A stretch of 31,609 bases of DNA from positions 1 through 31,609 of the forward strand of contig JAGXNR010000027.1 of NCBI GenBank assembly GCA_019894875.1. Reading direction: 5' to 3'. Shown piece by piece: positions 24,356-31,609 of the stretch (positions are counted from its first letter, which is position 1; each line of letters starts with the position of its first letter). Below the pieces are notes generated by a model that was not told the DNA's origin, did not search any database, and was given only the letters and a program-made list of their open reading frames with translations. The DNA comes from Promethearchaeota archaeon (GTDB lineage Archaea > Asgardarchaeota > Lokiarchaeia > Sigynarchaeales > SOKP01). Position numbers and translations under genes: made by a program.

Positions 24356-24901
24356 ATGTCACTCAAAAGTACAAGAGAATTTTTACTCCAAGAGAAGCTT
24401 TTCTCTATCCGGGATAAAGTAAAAGTAAGGGGTATTGATAAACAAGAATTAGGTATTTTTGCTTCAAAAATAATATCTATTGGAAAAAATTACCGACTCT
24501 ATACAATTGAAGATCAAGAGAACGCTATATTAACAGTAAAGGAAAAAGTTATATCATTAAGGTCAACGTATTCATTCTTTAAAGGAGATAAAGATGATGC
24601 AAACTTAATAGGCAAGTTAAAGCAGAAGCTAATTTCAATCAAACCAAAATATTGGTTTGAAGATCCTGATGAAAATAAAATGTTCACTATGAAAGGAAAT
24701 ATCTGGCAGTTAAAATACAAGATTTATCTTGAAGATAAGGTTGTTGCTGAAATTAGTAAAAAACTGTGGAAAATTAAAGATACTTATGGTGTAAGAATGG
24801 ATGAAAGCTTAGATGATGATAGTGCTATGTTAGTTCTTGGTATTGTAGTAATGTTGCATCATGAAAAAGAGGAACAAGAATCACGACGCAGAAGACATTG
24901 A
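24356..24901 (+). CDS. LOR/YxjI-like (tubby-fold) protein
   Basis: About 181 residues from ATG 24356. The sequence shows the repeated strand pattern of the LURP-one-related/YxjI family, a 12-strand beta barrel around a helix related to Tubby and scramblases: REFLLQEKLFSIRDKVKVRG, IISIGKNYRLYTIED, AILTVKEKVISLRSTYSFFK, KLKQKLISIKPKYWFE, WQLKYKIYLEDKVVAEISKKLWKIKDTYGV and a final hydrophobic helix ending in a His/Arg tail (ESRRRRH). Function in archaea is unknown; membrane or lipid contact is a family-based inference. It lies convergent to the zinc-ribbon membrane cluster. Confidence 0.78.
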   Translation: MSLKSTREFLLQEKLFSIRDKVKVRGIDKQELGIFASKIISIGKNYRLYTIEDQENAILTVKEKVISLRSTYSFFKGDKDDANLIGKLKQKLISIKPKYWFEDPDENKMFTMKGNIWQLKYKIYLEDKVVAEISKKLWKIKDTYGVRMDESLDDDSAMLVLGIVVMLHHEKEEQESRRRRH

Positions 24902-24936
24902 TTTTAATTTTAATAATTAATTTTTAATTTTTATTT

Positions 24937-25626
24937 TTATTCCCTTTCAGCACCGCATTTAGTACAGAATTTATACTCTTTATCATGGATAAATAAACAG
25001 TTAGGACATTTATATCCTTGAGAAGCTTCGGTTTGCTGTATACTAGCACCAGGTTTTAATAGTGAAATGGATTTAGGTCGAGAGGAAGGTTTTGAAGTTA
25101 CAGATTCAGTAGCATATTTAGCTTTAGGATTGGCTTTTGTCCAATAAGTTTCTAAAATCGATCGAATCATTTCTTCACTATACCAATTTTTTGGGCCTGT
25201 CATCAGTGATGTTCTTAATTTATGTATCTTGTTATTGCTTAGAAAGAGTTTAGCTGTATGTAAACCTAGAAATGGGGAAGGAAAATAAGAAATATCTTCT
25301 ATATCAATAAAACTAACATATCCTGAAGAAAAACCTCCCTTCCAATTTATTCCTTCCGGAGTGATCTCAATCATTCGACCAGATGCTTTTATACCATAAA
25401 TAACACCCCCTATAGCTATTATAAAGAATATGCTGCCTACAATTACTGAATAAAATGGAATGAATTGTGTTAATATAACTGTAATGGATAATCCTACAGA
25501 TATAAAAATTATATTAAAGAAACAGATAAATACCCATATCCATGTTTTACCTTTAAATAAGAAATTACTTCCCTTTTCTAAATCTTGTTTAAACATATCT
25601 TTAGTATATTCGTTATAAAAACTCAT
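24937..25626 (-). CDS. Two-helix membrane protein with PH-like region and C-terminal zinc ribbon
   Basis: 229 residues. Two membrane helices (about 28-55 and 57-79) are near the N terminus; a following stretch (GRMIEITPEGINWKG, then FIDIEDISYFPSPFLG and HKLRTSLM) resembles a bacterial PH-like (DUF304) domain; then a Ser/Lys-rich linker and a C-terminal zinc ribbon with C207, C210, C221 and C224 (CPNC, CTKCG). Nothing catalytic is seen. It is the last gene of a leftward trio with zinc ribbons. Topology suggests a cytosolic C terminus. Confidence 0.68.
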   Translation of the reverse strand: MSFYNEYTKDMFKQDLEKGSNFLFKGKTWIWVFICFFNIIFISVGLSITVILTQFIPFYSVIVGSIFFIIAIGGVIYGIKASGRMIEITPEGINWKGGFSSGYVSFIDIEDISYFPSPFLGLHTAKLFLSNNKIHKLRTSLMTGPKNWYSEEMIRSILETYWTKANPKAKYATESVTSKPSSRPKSISLLKPGASIQQTEASQGYKCPNCLFIHDKEYKFCTKCGAERE

Positions 25627-25743
25627 TTGTTTTTACCCTCGTTTTGATTTATTGGTTTAGATGTAAATGAAATGAATCTAAATTGTAATTTTAATACTAA
25701 TATATAATAATTACAGTTGTTATTTAGTCTTTTCATACAGTTA

Positions 25744-26124
25744 CTATTCATCTTGAACAACTACTTTTTTTTTTAATTTCCTCTTTTTCTTTAGTTCGTG
25801 GTTTTCACGATACCAATCAAATAAAGCAGTAAAAATTTGACCAAGACAACCAATAATAATAAATAACGTTATAATGAAACTTAGTAATTCTGCCCAAAAT
25901 CCAAAAATAAAATAAAGAATTGCTAAAACAATACTCGTGATAATTAAGAAGGTAACCCAATAAATTAAATATAGAAATCCCCCAATACCTCTTAATCTCC
26001 TCTTAGAAGGCTCTGGTAAATCATTAAGATTTATTTTACCGAAATTTTTTCCACAGTTACCACAGAATTTATCATTAGACTCATTTTCATATCCACAAAC
26101 ATCACAAGTTTTCACTATAGACAC
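25744..26124 (-). CDS. N-terminal zinc ribbon plus two membrane helices
   Basis: 126 residues, starting at GTG 26124. An N-terminal zinc ribbon (C7, C10, C21, C24; CDVCG and CGNCG) is followed by a short basic linker, two closely spaced membrane helices (about 49-70 and 76-100) and a basic C-terminal tail (ENHELKKKRKLKKK). The gene begins 15 bases after the end of the next gene upstream, so the two are probably co-transcribed. Zinc ribbons fused to small membrane proteins are frequent in archaea but mostly uncharacterised. Confidence 0.68.
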   Translation of the reverse strand: MSIVKTCDVCGYENESNDKFCGNCGKNFGKINLNDLPEPSKRRLRGIGGFLYLIYWVTFLIITSIVLAILYFIFGFWAELLSFIITLFIIIGCLGQIFTALFDWYRENHELKKKRKLKKKVVVQDE

Positions 26125-26139
26125 AACTTTAGTAGTATG

Positions 26140-26637
26140 TTAAAAATCTAACAGGGAACCACATTCAGAACAATATTTAAGAGGTGGTTTTATCTTTTTT
26201 CCACAGTAGGGACAAAAACCAACTACTTTTTTATGAATTTTAGCCTCTTCCATTAAATCAGTGAAGAAAATTTCATTTTCTTTATTGGGATGCTTCTGAA
26301 ATTTAATGGGTTCTACCCCAAATAGGAGAATCCATTCATTAACAGTCATTTCCATTTTTGTTTCCGTACCAAATAATGAATCTCCTAAATATTCAAAACA
26401 GACTCGAACATGAGTAATATCCTGCTTATTGGGATCTTTTACAAATTTAAGGTAATATTCCTCCGATTGCTTTAAAGCGTGCTTTCTAGACAAATTCAGT
26501 ATGGCAATTTTCTTGGTTGCATAGGAAGATTTTTTTTTAATCCTCATCTTTTCAATAGAATTCCAATATTTTCTACTTTTTTGCCATACATCATCGAGAT
26601 TATTGTTCAATAAAAAATAACCATACCTAAGATTCAT
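26140..26637 (-). CDS. Zinc-ribbon protein, unknown N-terminal domain
   Basis: 165 residues beginning MNLRYGYFLLNNNLDDVWQ. Residues 1-135 form an unrecognised alpha/beta domain (VRVCFEYLGDSLFGTETKMEMTV reads as beta strands, perhaps a START/polyketide cyclase-like fold), and the C terminus is a zinc ribbon (C142, C145, C156, C159). No membrane helix is seen. It is the first gene of the leftward trio and is followed after 15 bases by the two-helix zinc-ribbon gene. Confidence 0.65.
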   Translation of the reverse strand: MNLRYGYFLLNNNLDDVWQKSRKYWNSIEKMRIKKKSSYATKKIAILNLSRKHALKQSEEYYLKFVKDPNKQDITHVRVCFEYLGDSLFGTETKMEMTVNEWILLFGVEPIKFQKHPNKENEIFFTDLMEEAKIHKKVVGFCPYCGKKIKPPLKYCSECGSLLDF

Positions 26638-26777
26638 TTGTAGAAGAATTCCTTATATGTTGATTGTATTGAAATGATTTCATTAAATATAAGAAAACAT
26701 AGAATAATAATAAAATTTGTATAGTCCAATATTAAAAAAAAAGATATGCCATTATTCACCGATTTGATTTAAAAAAG

Positions 26778-28268
26778 TCAAACTGGCTTTTTTCTCCTAT
26801 ATTTGGCATAGTCACATATCTTTGCCAGGGTATTAACCGGACGATCCCAAAATTGAAAGACTATTCCACCATGTTCTCTTATTTTTTTTGACCACTCATT
26901 TGCATAGCTTTGTGGATTAATATATATCACAGGTACGGAGTACTTATGAGAAGCTTTAATTGTGGGTGGGATCAAAAAAGTATCCATTTCTCCCATCTTA
27001 TCGCTCATTTCGGTACTCATTTTTAAAAACTGAGAAACTCGGGTATTTTGTTGTTCAGATGTAGCGATAGATCCAAATCCCATTGCTCCATATATTATAA
27101 TTACATCAATTTCCCCCGATTTCATTAATAATTGTGGAAAATGTAAATATAGGTTAAAGATATTCGTATCAAAAGTAATATCGATAGGATTACTCCAACT
27201 TGCAGTATGAGGAAGCTTGCTTTTAATTTTTGATTGAAGGGGTTCTGAAAACTCGGGTACGCTTAAACCATTTCTTTCTGCGTTGTTTGCGATAAGGGCA
27301 CCTGGTCCCCCTGAATGAGTTATTATCCCAATACGGTTCCCTTTTGGATATGGGAAATCTGGTGTTAACAGCATAGACGAGATATCTAAGAATTCTTCAA
27401 TATTATCCGTTTTTATAATACCCGTTTCTTTAATCATCGCATCAAAAATTTTTAGATTAGCCCCGATTGACCCCGTATGGCTCCTGATAGCTCGATTTCC
27501 TGCTTCAGAACCTCCTCCATAAATAGTTATTATTGGCTTTTTTGGGGTTATCTCTTTTGCTGTATTGATAAATCTTTTTCCTCTCTTAATTTCTTCAATG
27601 TATAATCCAATTACTTCAGTCTCATCATCATCTTTAAAATATTCTAAAAAATCTACTAAATCTATATTAGCTTCATTCCCTAATGATATCGATTTACCCG
27701 CATTAAAATCAGGATATTCCGGGTCTAACCATAGTTGACTAGCTAATGTTCCACTTTGAGAAGCCATAGAAAATTTACTTCGTTTCGATTGTTCTCTCCA
27801 CATCATTGTATTGAGTTTTCCGTCTCCTTCAGGATAAATCCAGCTATTATAAACTCCTAAACAATTTGGACCAGTAAATCTAATTCCATAAAAATTAGCG
27901 ATTTTAATAATTTCTTCAGTTAGATTATTAGTTCGATCTCCTACGAGTTCTCTGAAACCACCAGAGATTAACACTATCTTTTTGACCCCCTTCTCTCCAC
28001 ATTCTTTGAAAACTTGAGGTACGACTTTGGGTGGCAAGACAATAATCACTAGGTCGGGGACTTCTGGAACATCTGATATTTTCTTATATGCTTTATAACC
28101 CAAAACTATATCCAATCTAAGATGTATAGGAAAAATTTTACCCTTAAAATTCGAGTTGACAATTCTAAGGAGTAGCATTGTACCCATTGTAGTACCAAAT
28201 GTGTTATTGGCACCATATATCGCTATGCTTTTTGGTCTTAGGAAATCATGTAAGAAGTGGTCTGACAT
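26778..28268 (-). CDS. ADP-forming acyl-CoA synthetase, alpha-subunit type
   Basis: 496 residues. The CoA-binding Rossmann domain (about 8-130) starts FLRPKSIAIYGAN and ends VLISGGF; the second flavodoxin-like domain carries GPNCLG (133-138) and the catalytic phospho-His loop RSHTGSIGA with H264; a third domain with ITHSGGPGAL and PIDIT follows, as in acetyl-CoA synthetase alpha chains. The ATP-grasp (beta) half is missing and no ATP-grasp gene lies within the window, so a beta subunit must be elsewhere. The enzyme would convert an acyl-CoA to acid with ADP to ATP, energy-conserving in peptide- or fatty acid-using archaea. Confidence 0.87.
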   Translation of the reverse strand: MSDHFLHDFLRPKSIAIYGANNTFGTTMGTMLLLRIVNSNFKGKIFPIHLRLDIVLGYKAYKKISDVPEVPDLVIIVLPPKVVPQVFKECGEKGVKKIVLISGGFRELVGDRTNNLTEEIIKIANFYGIRFTGPNCLGVYNSWIYPEGDGKLNTMMWREQSKRSKFSMASQSGTLASQLWLDPEYPDFNAGKSISLGNEANIDLVDFLEYFKDDDETEVIGLYIEEIKRGKRFINTAKEITPKKPIITIYGGGSEAGNRAIRSHTGSIGANLKIFDAMIKETGIIKTDNIEEFLDISSMLLTPDFPYPKGNRIGIITHSGGPGALIANNAERNGLSVPEFSEPLQSKIKSKLPHTASWSNPIDITFDTNIFNLYLHFPQLLMKSGEIDVIIIYGAMGFGSIATSEQQNTRVSQFLKMSTEMSDKMGEMDTFLIPPTIKASHKYSVPVIYINPQSYANEWSKKIREHGGIVFQFWDRPVNTLAKICDYAKYRRKKPV

Positions 28269-28380
28269 TACTTATTTATTACCTTTTTTATAAGAGTAAA
28301 TAATTAAACACTAAATAGGAAAATAGATCCAAATTTTAATACTTATTCAGTTAAAAATTAACCCATTGAATAGTAAAGAT

Positions 28381-28388
28381 TATAAATA
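28381..28388 (+). promoter_or_regulatory. Putative TATA box of the flavin oxidoreductase gene
   Basis: TATAAATA preceded by AAAGAT would place the transcription start near 28410, with a leader of about 40 bases to ATG 28453. Assigned by position only. Confidence 0.35.
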
Positions 28389-28452
28389 ACAAAATTTAAC
28401 CGTAATTAAAAACCTTAAAACAATTTCAAAAAAAAAAATTAAATGTGATTAA

Positions 28453-29556
28453 ATGACAATAGAAACAAATATTACCAAAATGTTTGGTATCAAACACCCG
28501 ATCTTTTCTGCAGCGATGGGACCTTTTTATACCACAGATCTTTGCGTAGCAGTGAGTGAAGCGGGTGGATTAGGTGTTTTATCCCACACTACTATAAAAC
28601 GTGGTGCCGATATAGGTAATGAAACTACAACAGGCGCAGCAAGGTTAGGTGCTGATGCTTTAGAAGCAATGAAAGAGAACATGAAATTTGTTGTAGAACA
28701 TACTGATAAACCATTTGGGTTTAACATAAGAACTTCCAGAAATGAAGTACAAGCGACTAAGCTGTGTGAGGAAATTCCAAAATTTATAATGGAGAATCCT
28801 AAAATAAAAAAACAGTGTATCTATGCTCTGACAAGTGCGGGCTCATCAAGAAAGTTACCCTCTAGTGAATCATTCCAAAAACTAAAAAAAGATTCTGAAA
28901 TAAAACATTTTCATGTTGCTCCAGCTTTATGGCTTGCGGATAAATGTGTAGCATCTGGTGTAGATGGTATGGTTGTAACTGGTGGTGAAGGTGGAGGTCA
29001 TCAATCTTATGAGAAAGTAAGCACTCTTGTATTACTTCAACAAGTCCAGAAAAAACATCCTAATTTTCCTATATTAGCATGCGGGGGATTTGCCACTGGT
29101 GCAGGTTTAGCTGCTGCATTAAGTATGGGTGCGGGAGGTATTGCTATGGGTTCACGATTTATTGCAAGCAAAGATGCTGAATTTCATGAAAGTTATAAAG
29201 GAGTCGTCCCTACTTCGAAAGCTTCGGATACAGTATTAGTCACTGGTGCGTTAGGACCTATTCGTTTATGGAAGAATGAATATAGTCTTCATCATGGACT
29301 TGTTGCTGATAAAGAAGCAAAAATGGCTGAAGAACAACAAGTTGCCAAGATGTCTCGTGAAGATATGATAAAGGAGTTCATCGCATCCGCTAATGCATAT
29401 TTAGCAGCTTATAGAGGAGATGTAAGTTCAGGGGCAGTACTTCTAGGTCAAAGTATTGGTGTAATAGATAGTATTGAAAGTGTTTCTGATATTATCAATG
29501 ACGTTGTTTCAGGGGCAGAGAAATTAATTAAGAACGCTGCAGCAAATATAAAATAA
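28453..29556 (+). CDS. Nitronate monooxygenase / FMN-dependent 2-nitropropane dioxygenase-like enzyme
   Basis: 367-residue TIM-barrel flavoprotein. The start (ITKMFGIKHPIFSAAMGPF) and the FMN-site segments match the family: SEAGGLGVLSH, PFGFNIR, VTGGEGGGHQ (176-184; G-x-E-x-G-G-H is a hallmark) and ACGGFATGAGLAAALSMGAGGIAMGSRF. It may oxidise nitronates or act as an FabK-like enoyl reductase or related NAD(P)H-dependent flavin oxidoreductase; the sequence does not decide. It stands next to the divergently transcribed ADP-forming acyl-CoA synthetase alpha-subunit gene, and a hairpin plus T9 terminator follows. Confidence 0.87.
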   Translation: MTIETNITKMFGIKHPIFSAAMGPFYTTDLCVAVSEAGGLGVLSHTTIKRGADIGNETTTGAARLGADALEAMKENMKFVVEHTDKPFGFNIRTSRNEVQATKLCEEIPKFIMENPKIKKQCIYALTSAGSSRKLPSSESFQKLKKDSEIKHFHVAPALWLADKCVASGVDGMVVTGGEGGGHQSYEKVSTLVLLQQVQKKHPNFPILACGGFATGAGLAAALSMGAGGIAMGSRFIASKDAEFHESYKGVVPTSKASDTVLVTGALGPIRLWKNEYSLHHGLVADKEAKMAEEQQVAKMSREDMIKEFIASANAYLAAYRGDVSSGAVLLGQSIGVIDSIESVSDIINDVVSGAEKLIKNAAANIK

Positions 29557-29572
29557 AAAAATTTACTTACTC

Positions 29573-29601
29573 ATCCCTTAAATGGGATCTTATTTTTTTT
29601 T
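29573..29601 (+). terminator. Hairpin plus T9 terminator
   Basis: ATCCC (29573-29577), a six-base loop and GGGAT (29584-29588) form a short stem, followed by T9 (29593-29601). It separates the flavin enzyme from the convergent sugar kinase. Rare in this window in having a hairpin as well as a T run. Confidence 0.55.
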
Positions 29602-29629
29602 AAAAAATTAAGAAAAAAATTATTGAAAC

Positions 29630-31255
29630 TTACTTATTTAAACGATTGTAAGTTTTTCCCGTTATCTTATAGATGTTAAGATATTCCTTGAAGAGTTTAT
29701 CATAAATTCTTCTATTTTCTGGGTTTGGTGTGAATGTATTTGAAATTTCAATATATTTAGGAATATCGTCCCAATTAATATATCCGAGCCCAACAGATGC
29801 AATAAAAGCAGCACCCCTAGCATTTGCTTGAATGGGATCCTTTACTTGCTTAATTCTCCTGTTCAACACATCTGCAAATATCTGGCACCAAACTTTACTT
29901 TGAGCTCCCCCCCCAATTATATTAATTTCAGGCATAACAATATCTTTCTTTGTCATTCCAGGATTTGCTTTCATTTTCCATTTTTGAATGAATTTCTCAA
30001 CGTATTTGAAGAGCCATGCAACATTATAAGCTACTCCTTCGAATATTGCTCTAATTAAATGTTCTCGAGACATCTCTAAAGAAATATTATAGAGTCCCCC
30101 TCGAATTGTGTGATCATCTACCGGAGCTCTCTCCCCTATTAACCAAGGAGTGAAAATAAGATTGTTAGATCCAGCTGGAACCGTTTCTACAATTCGATCG
30201 AATATTTTATATACATCAGGAACAGCTTCTTCTTTCAGCAATTCATCTTTATGATAGAGAATTTTATCCCTAAGAAAAGACAATGCTCCACCGGCTATAT
30301 TTTGTTCGTTTCCTAAAATATATCTTCCCGGAATAGCTGACGGGATACTTGCCATATTATGAATAATATCTGTTTTCTTAAATGGTACATGACACCCAAT
30401 CCAGTCTGATGTTCCAATATAAATATGACCATCATAATCTCGAATTGCTCCTGATCCAATATTTGCTGAAGGAACATCTGGAGCACCCATTACCACTTTT
30501 GTATCTTTGTTTAATCCTAGTTTATCTGCTACTTCCTTCTTAATTTGACCAAGGATATCTGTTGAATTTTTAATATCTGGGGGAAACTTTTTAGGATCTA
30601 CCTTAAACATTTTCACTAATTTTTTGGAATATCTAATATTATTAATGTCTCTAATATCTGTTAACCAATGTAGATGAATCGATACATTAGATACAGCAAA
30701 ATTGCCCGTTAACTTCAAATTAACATAGTCTTGTGGTTCTAAAAACATAAATGTTTTTTCATAAATATCAGGACGTTCATTTTTTATCCATAGTATATGC
30801 GCTATAGGATCTTTTCCATGATAAGGGGGCGCTCCTCCAGTCAATCTCAAGAGTTTCAAGATTTTTAAAATAGGATATCCTGCAACTTTAAATAAGCTTT
30901 TATAAAGTTGGGAAATATATTTAGATCCTCGAGAATCCATCCAAATAATAGAATTCATTAAATGGTGTTCATCTTTATCCACCGCAACTGTACCACTCCA
31001 CTGACTTGTGTTACATACACCTACAATATCATCTACAGAAACTTTTCCATTATCAATAACTTTTTTAGATGTATTGAGAATAGCATTCCACCAATCATCT
31101 GGATTCTGTTCTGCTACACCACCCTTAGAAACAAATAAGGGAACTTCCTCGAATGCCCAATCTACTACTTCACCTTTGACAGAAACAATTGCGGTTTTAG
31201 GACCACCCGTTCCATGATCAATGGCTAAAATATATTTCTTTTGAGAATCTGACAT
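29630..31255 (-). CDS. FGGY-family carbohydrate kinase (xylulokinase-like)
   Basis: 541 residues with the two-domain FGGY fold. The phosphate-1 loop is LAIDHGTGGPKTAIV (10-24), AEQNPDDWWNAI (48-59) is the conserved substrate-side segment, WSGTVAVD and GAPDVPSANIGSGAI carry the Asp expected to act as base, and INIIGGGAQSKVWCQIFADVL and ARGAAF form the adenosine site. Xylulose, glycerol or another polyol may be the substrate; it is somewhat longer than typical xylulokinases (about 490-500). No sugar transporter or isomerase is adjacent. Starts at ATG 31255. Confidence 0.87.
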   Translation of the reverse strand: MSDSQKKYILAIDHGTGGPKTAIVSVKGEVVDWAFEEVPLFVSKGGVAEQNPDDWWNAILNTSKKVIDNGKVSVDDIVGVCNTSQWSGTVAVDKDEHHLMNSIIWMDSRGSKYISQLYKSLFKVAGYPILKILKLLRLTGGAPPYHGKDPIAHILWIKNERPDIYEKTFMFLEPQDYVNLKLTGNFAVSNVSIHLHWLTDIRDINNIRYSKKLVKMFKVDPKKFPPDIKNSTDILGQIKKEVADKLGLNKDTKVVMGAPDVPSANIGSGAIRDYDGHIYIGTSDWIGCHVPFKKTDIIHNMASIPSAIPGRYILGNEQNIAGGALSFLRDKILYHKDELLKEEAVPDVYKIFDRIVETVPAGSNNLIFTPWLIGERAPVDDHTIRGGLYNISLEMSREHLIRAIFEGVAYNVAWLFKYVEKFIQKWKMKANPGMTKKDIVMPEINIIGGGAQSKVWCQIFADVLNRRIKQVKDPIQANARGAAFIASVGLGYINWDDIPKYIEISNTFTPNPENRRIYDKLFKEYLNIYKITGKTYNRLNK

Positions 31256-31412
31256 ATTTTATATAAATGTTGTCAATGTAAATAAAGGTTTTATAAGTAT
31301 TTAGTAGAAAAAAAAGGTTGAATATGGATTAAAAATAAATTTAATTTCAAATGTTTTCATTTTATAATTAAGTTAGTTACAAAAGTAATTGCATGATGGG
31401 GATAAAATTATA

Positions 31413-31609
31413 ATGAAATATGAAGAAATTAAAACTAAAATTGATTATATTGTTAATAATCCGATAAGACGGTTCAAGTCAGAAGAATTAAAGGGCATTA
31501 TTGAAAGATATCATAACAACCACCCAAAATCGAAAGAAATATTTGAAAGAATGAGTAGAATTATACCTGGGGGTGTAGAGCATAATTTAGCTTTTAACCA
31601 CCCCTTCCC
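31413..31609 (+). CDS. Class III aminotransferase, N-terminus only
   Basis: The gene runs off the right edge; 65 codons are visible from ATG 31413. FERMSRIIPGGVEHNLAFNHPFP matches the start of class III (glutamate-1-semialdehyde aminomutase-like) pyridoxal-phosphate enzymes, where S-R-x-x-P-G-G-V near residue 45-50 is the conserved entrance segment. The PLP lysine lies outside the window, so the reaction cannot be assigned. A weak purine-rich GATGGGGA precedes the start. Confidence 0.72.
   Translation, partial: MKYEEIKTKIDYIVNNPIRRFKSEELKGIIERYHNNHPKSKEIFERMSRIIPGGVEHNLAFNHPF

Noticed and set aside
1..31609. tRNA genes, CRISPR arrays, insertion sequences
   Set aside because: No T-loop-like GGTTCAAATC segments with matching stems, no regularly spaced repeats and no transposase or integrase motifs were seen.

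Overview
The window reads as chromosomal DNA of an Asgard (Lokiarchaea-like) archaeon. Seen directly: strongly A+T-rich DNA, T-rich gene ends, TATA-like boxes about 26 bases upstream of several starts, frequent TTG starts, and archaeal informational genes (Alba, a DUF1931 histone-fold protein, an archaeal-type signal peptidase, Taw2 for wyosine tRNA modification). Two genes with eukaryote-like domains, a single gelsolin-like domain and an IFT52/GldG-like (GIFT) protein, point to Asgard. No tRNA, rRNA, CRISPR array, transposase or integrase was recognised.

Layout. 1-3500: the end of a signal peptidase I gene, a two-helix membrane peptide, alba, the DUF1931 gene, a zinc-ribbon protein and a YhaM-like OB+HD nuclease. 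The two chromatin genes carry inverted repeats next to their core promoters. 3500-5240: a degraded-looking stretch with a tandem helix-turn-helix gene lacking a normal start, a Rad50-like C-terminal ATPase piece broken by a frameshift just before Walker B, and a zinc-ribbon peptide. 5240-10640: mostly minus-strand nucleic-acid enzymes (DEDDh exonuclease, UvrD-type helicase, PD-(D/E)XK nuclease-like protein), the gelsolin-like protein and a cysteine-cluster (YkgJ-like) protein.

10800-13400: a ~703-residue protein of beta-sandwich (DUF11-like) repeats without a secretion signal, and a small helical protein on the other strand. 13476-22130: DUF1015 protein, ICMT-like membrane methyltransferase, PIMT-like methyltransferase with a coiled-coil tail, rhomboid protease, a coupled TRM11-like methyltransferase/endonuclease III pair, the IFT52-like protein and Taw2. 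22279-31609: acyl-CoA synthetase, LOR/YxjI-like protein, three zinc-ribbon proteins (two with membrane helices), an ADP-forming acyl-CoA synthetase alpha subunit, an FMN-dependent nitronate monooxygenase-like enzyme, an FGGY sugar kinase and the start of a class III aminotransferase.

The genes are mostly single transcription units. Clear exceptions are the 4-base overlap of the TRM11-like gene with nth and the close spacing of two zinc-ribbon genes. The most promising unknowns are the intracellular beta-sandwich protein, the IFT52-like protein, the gelsolin-like protein and the membrane zinc-ribbon trio.
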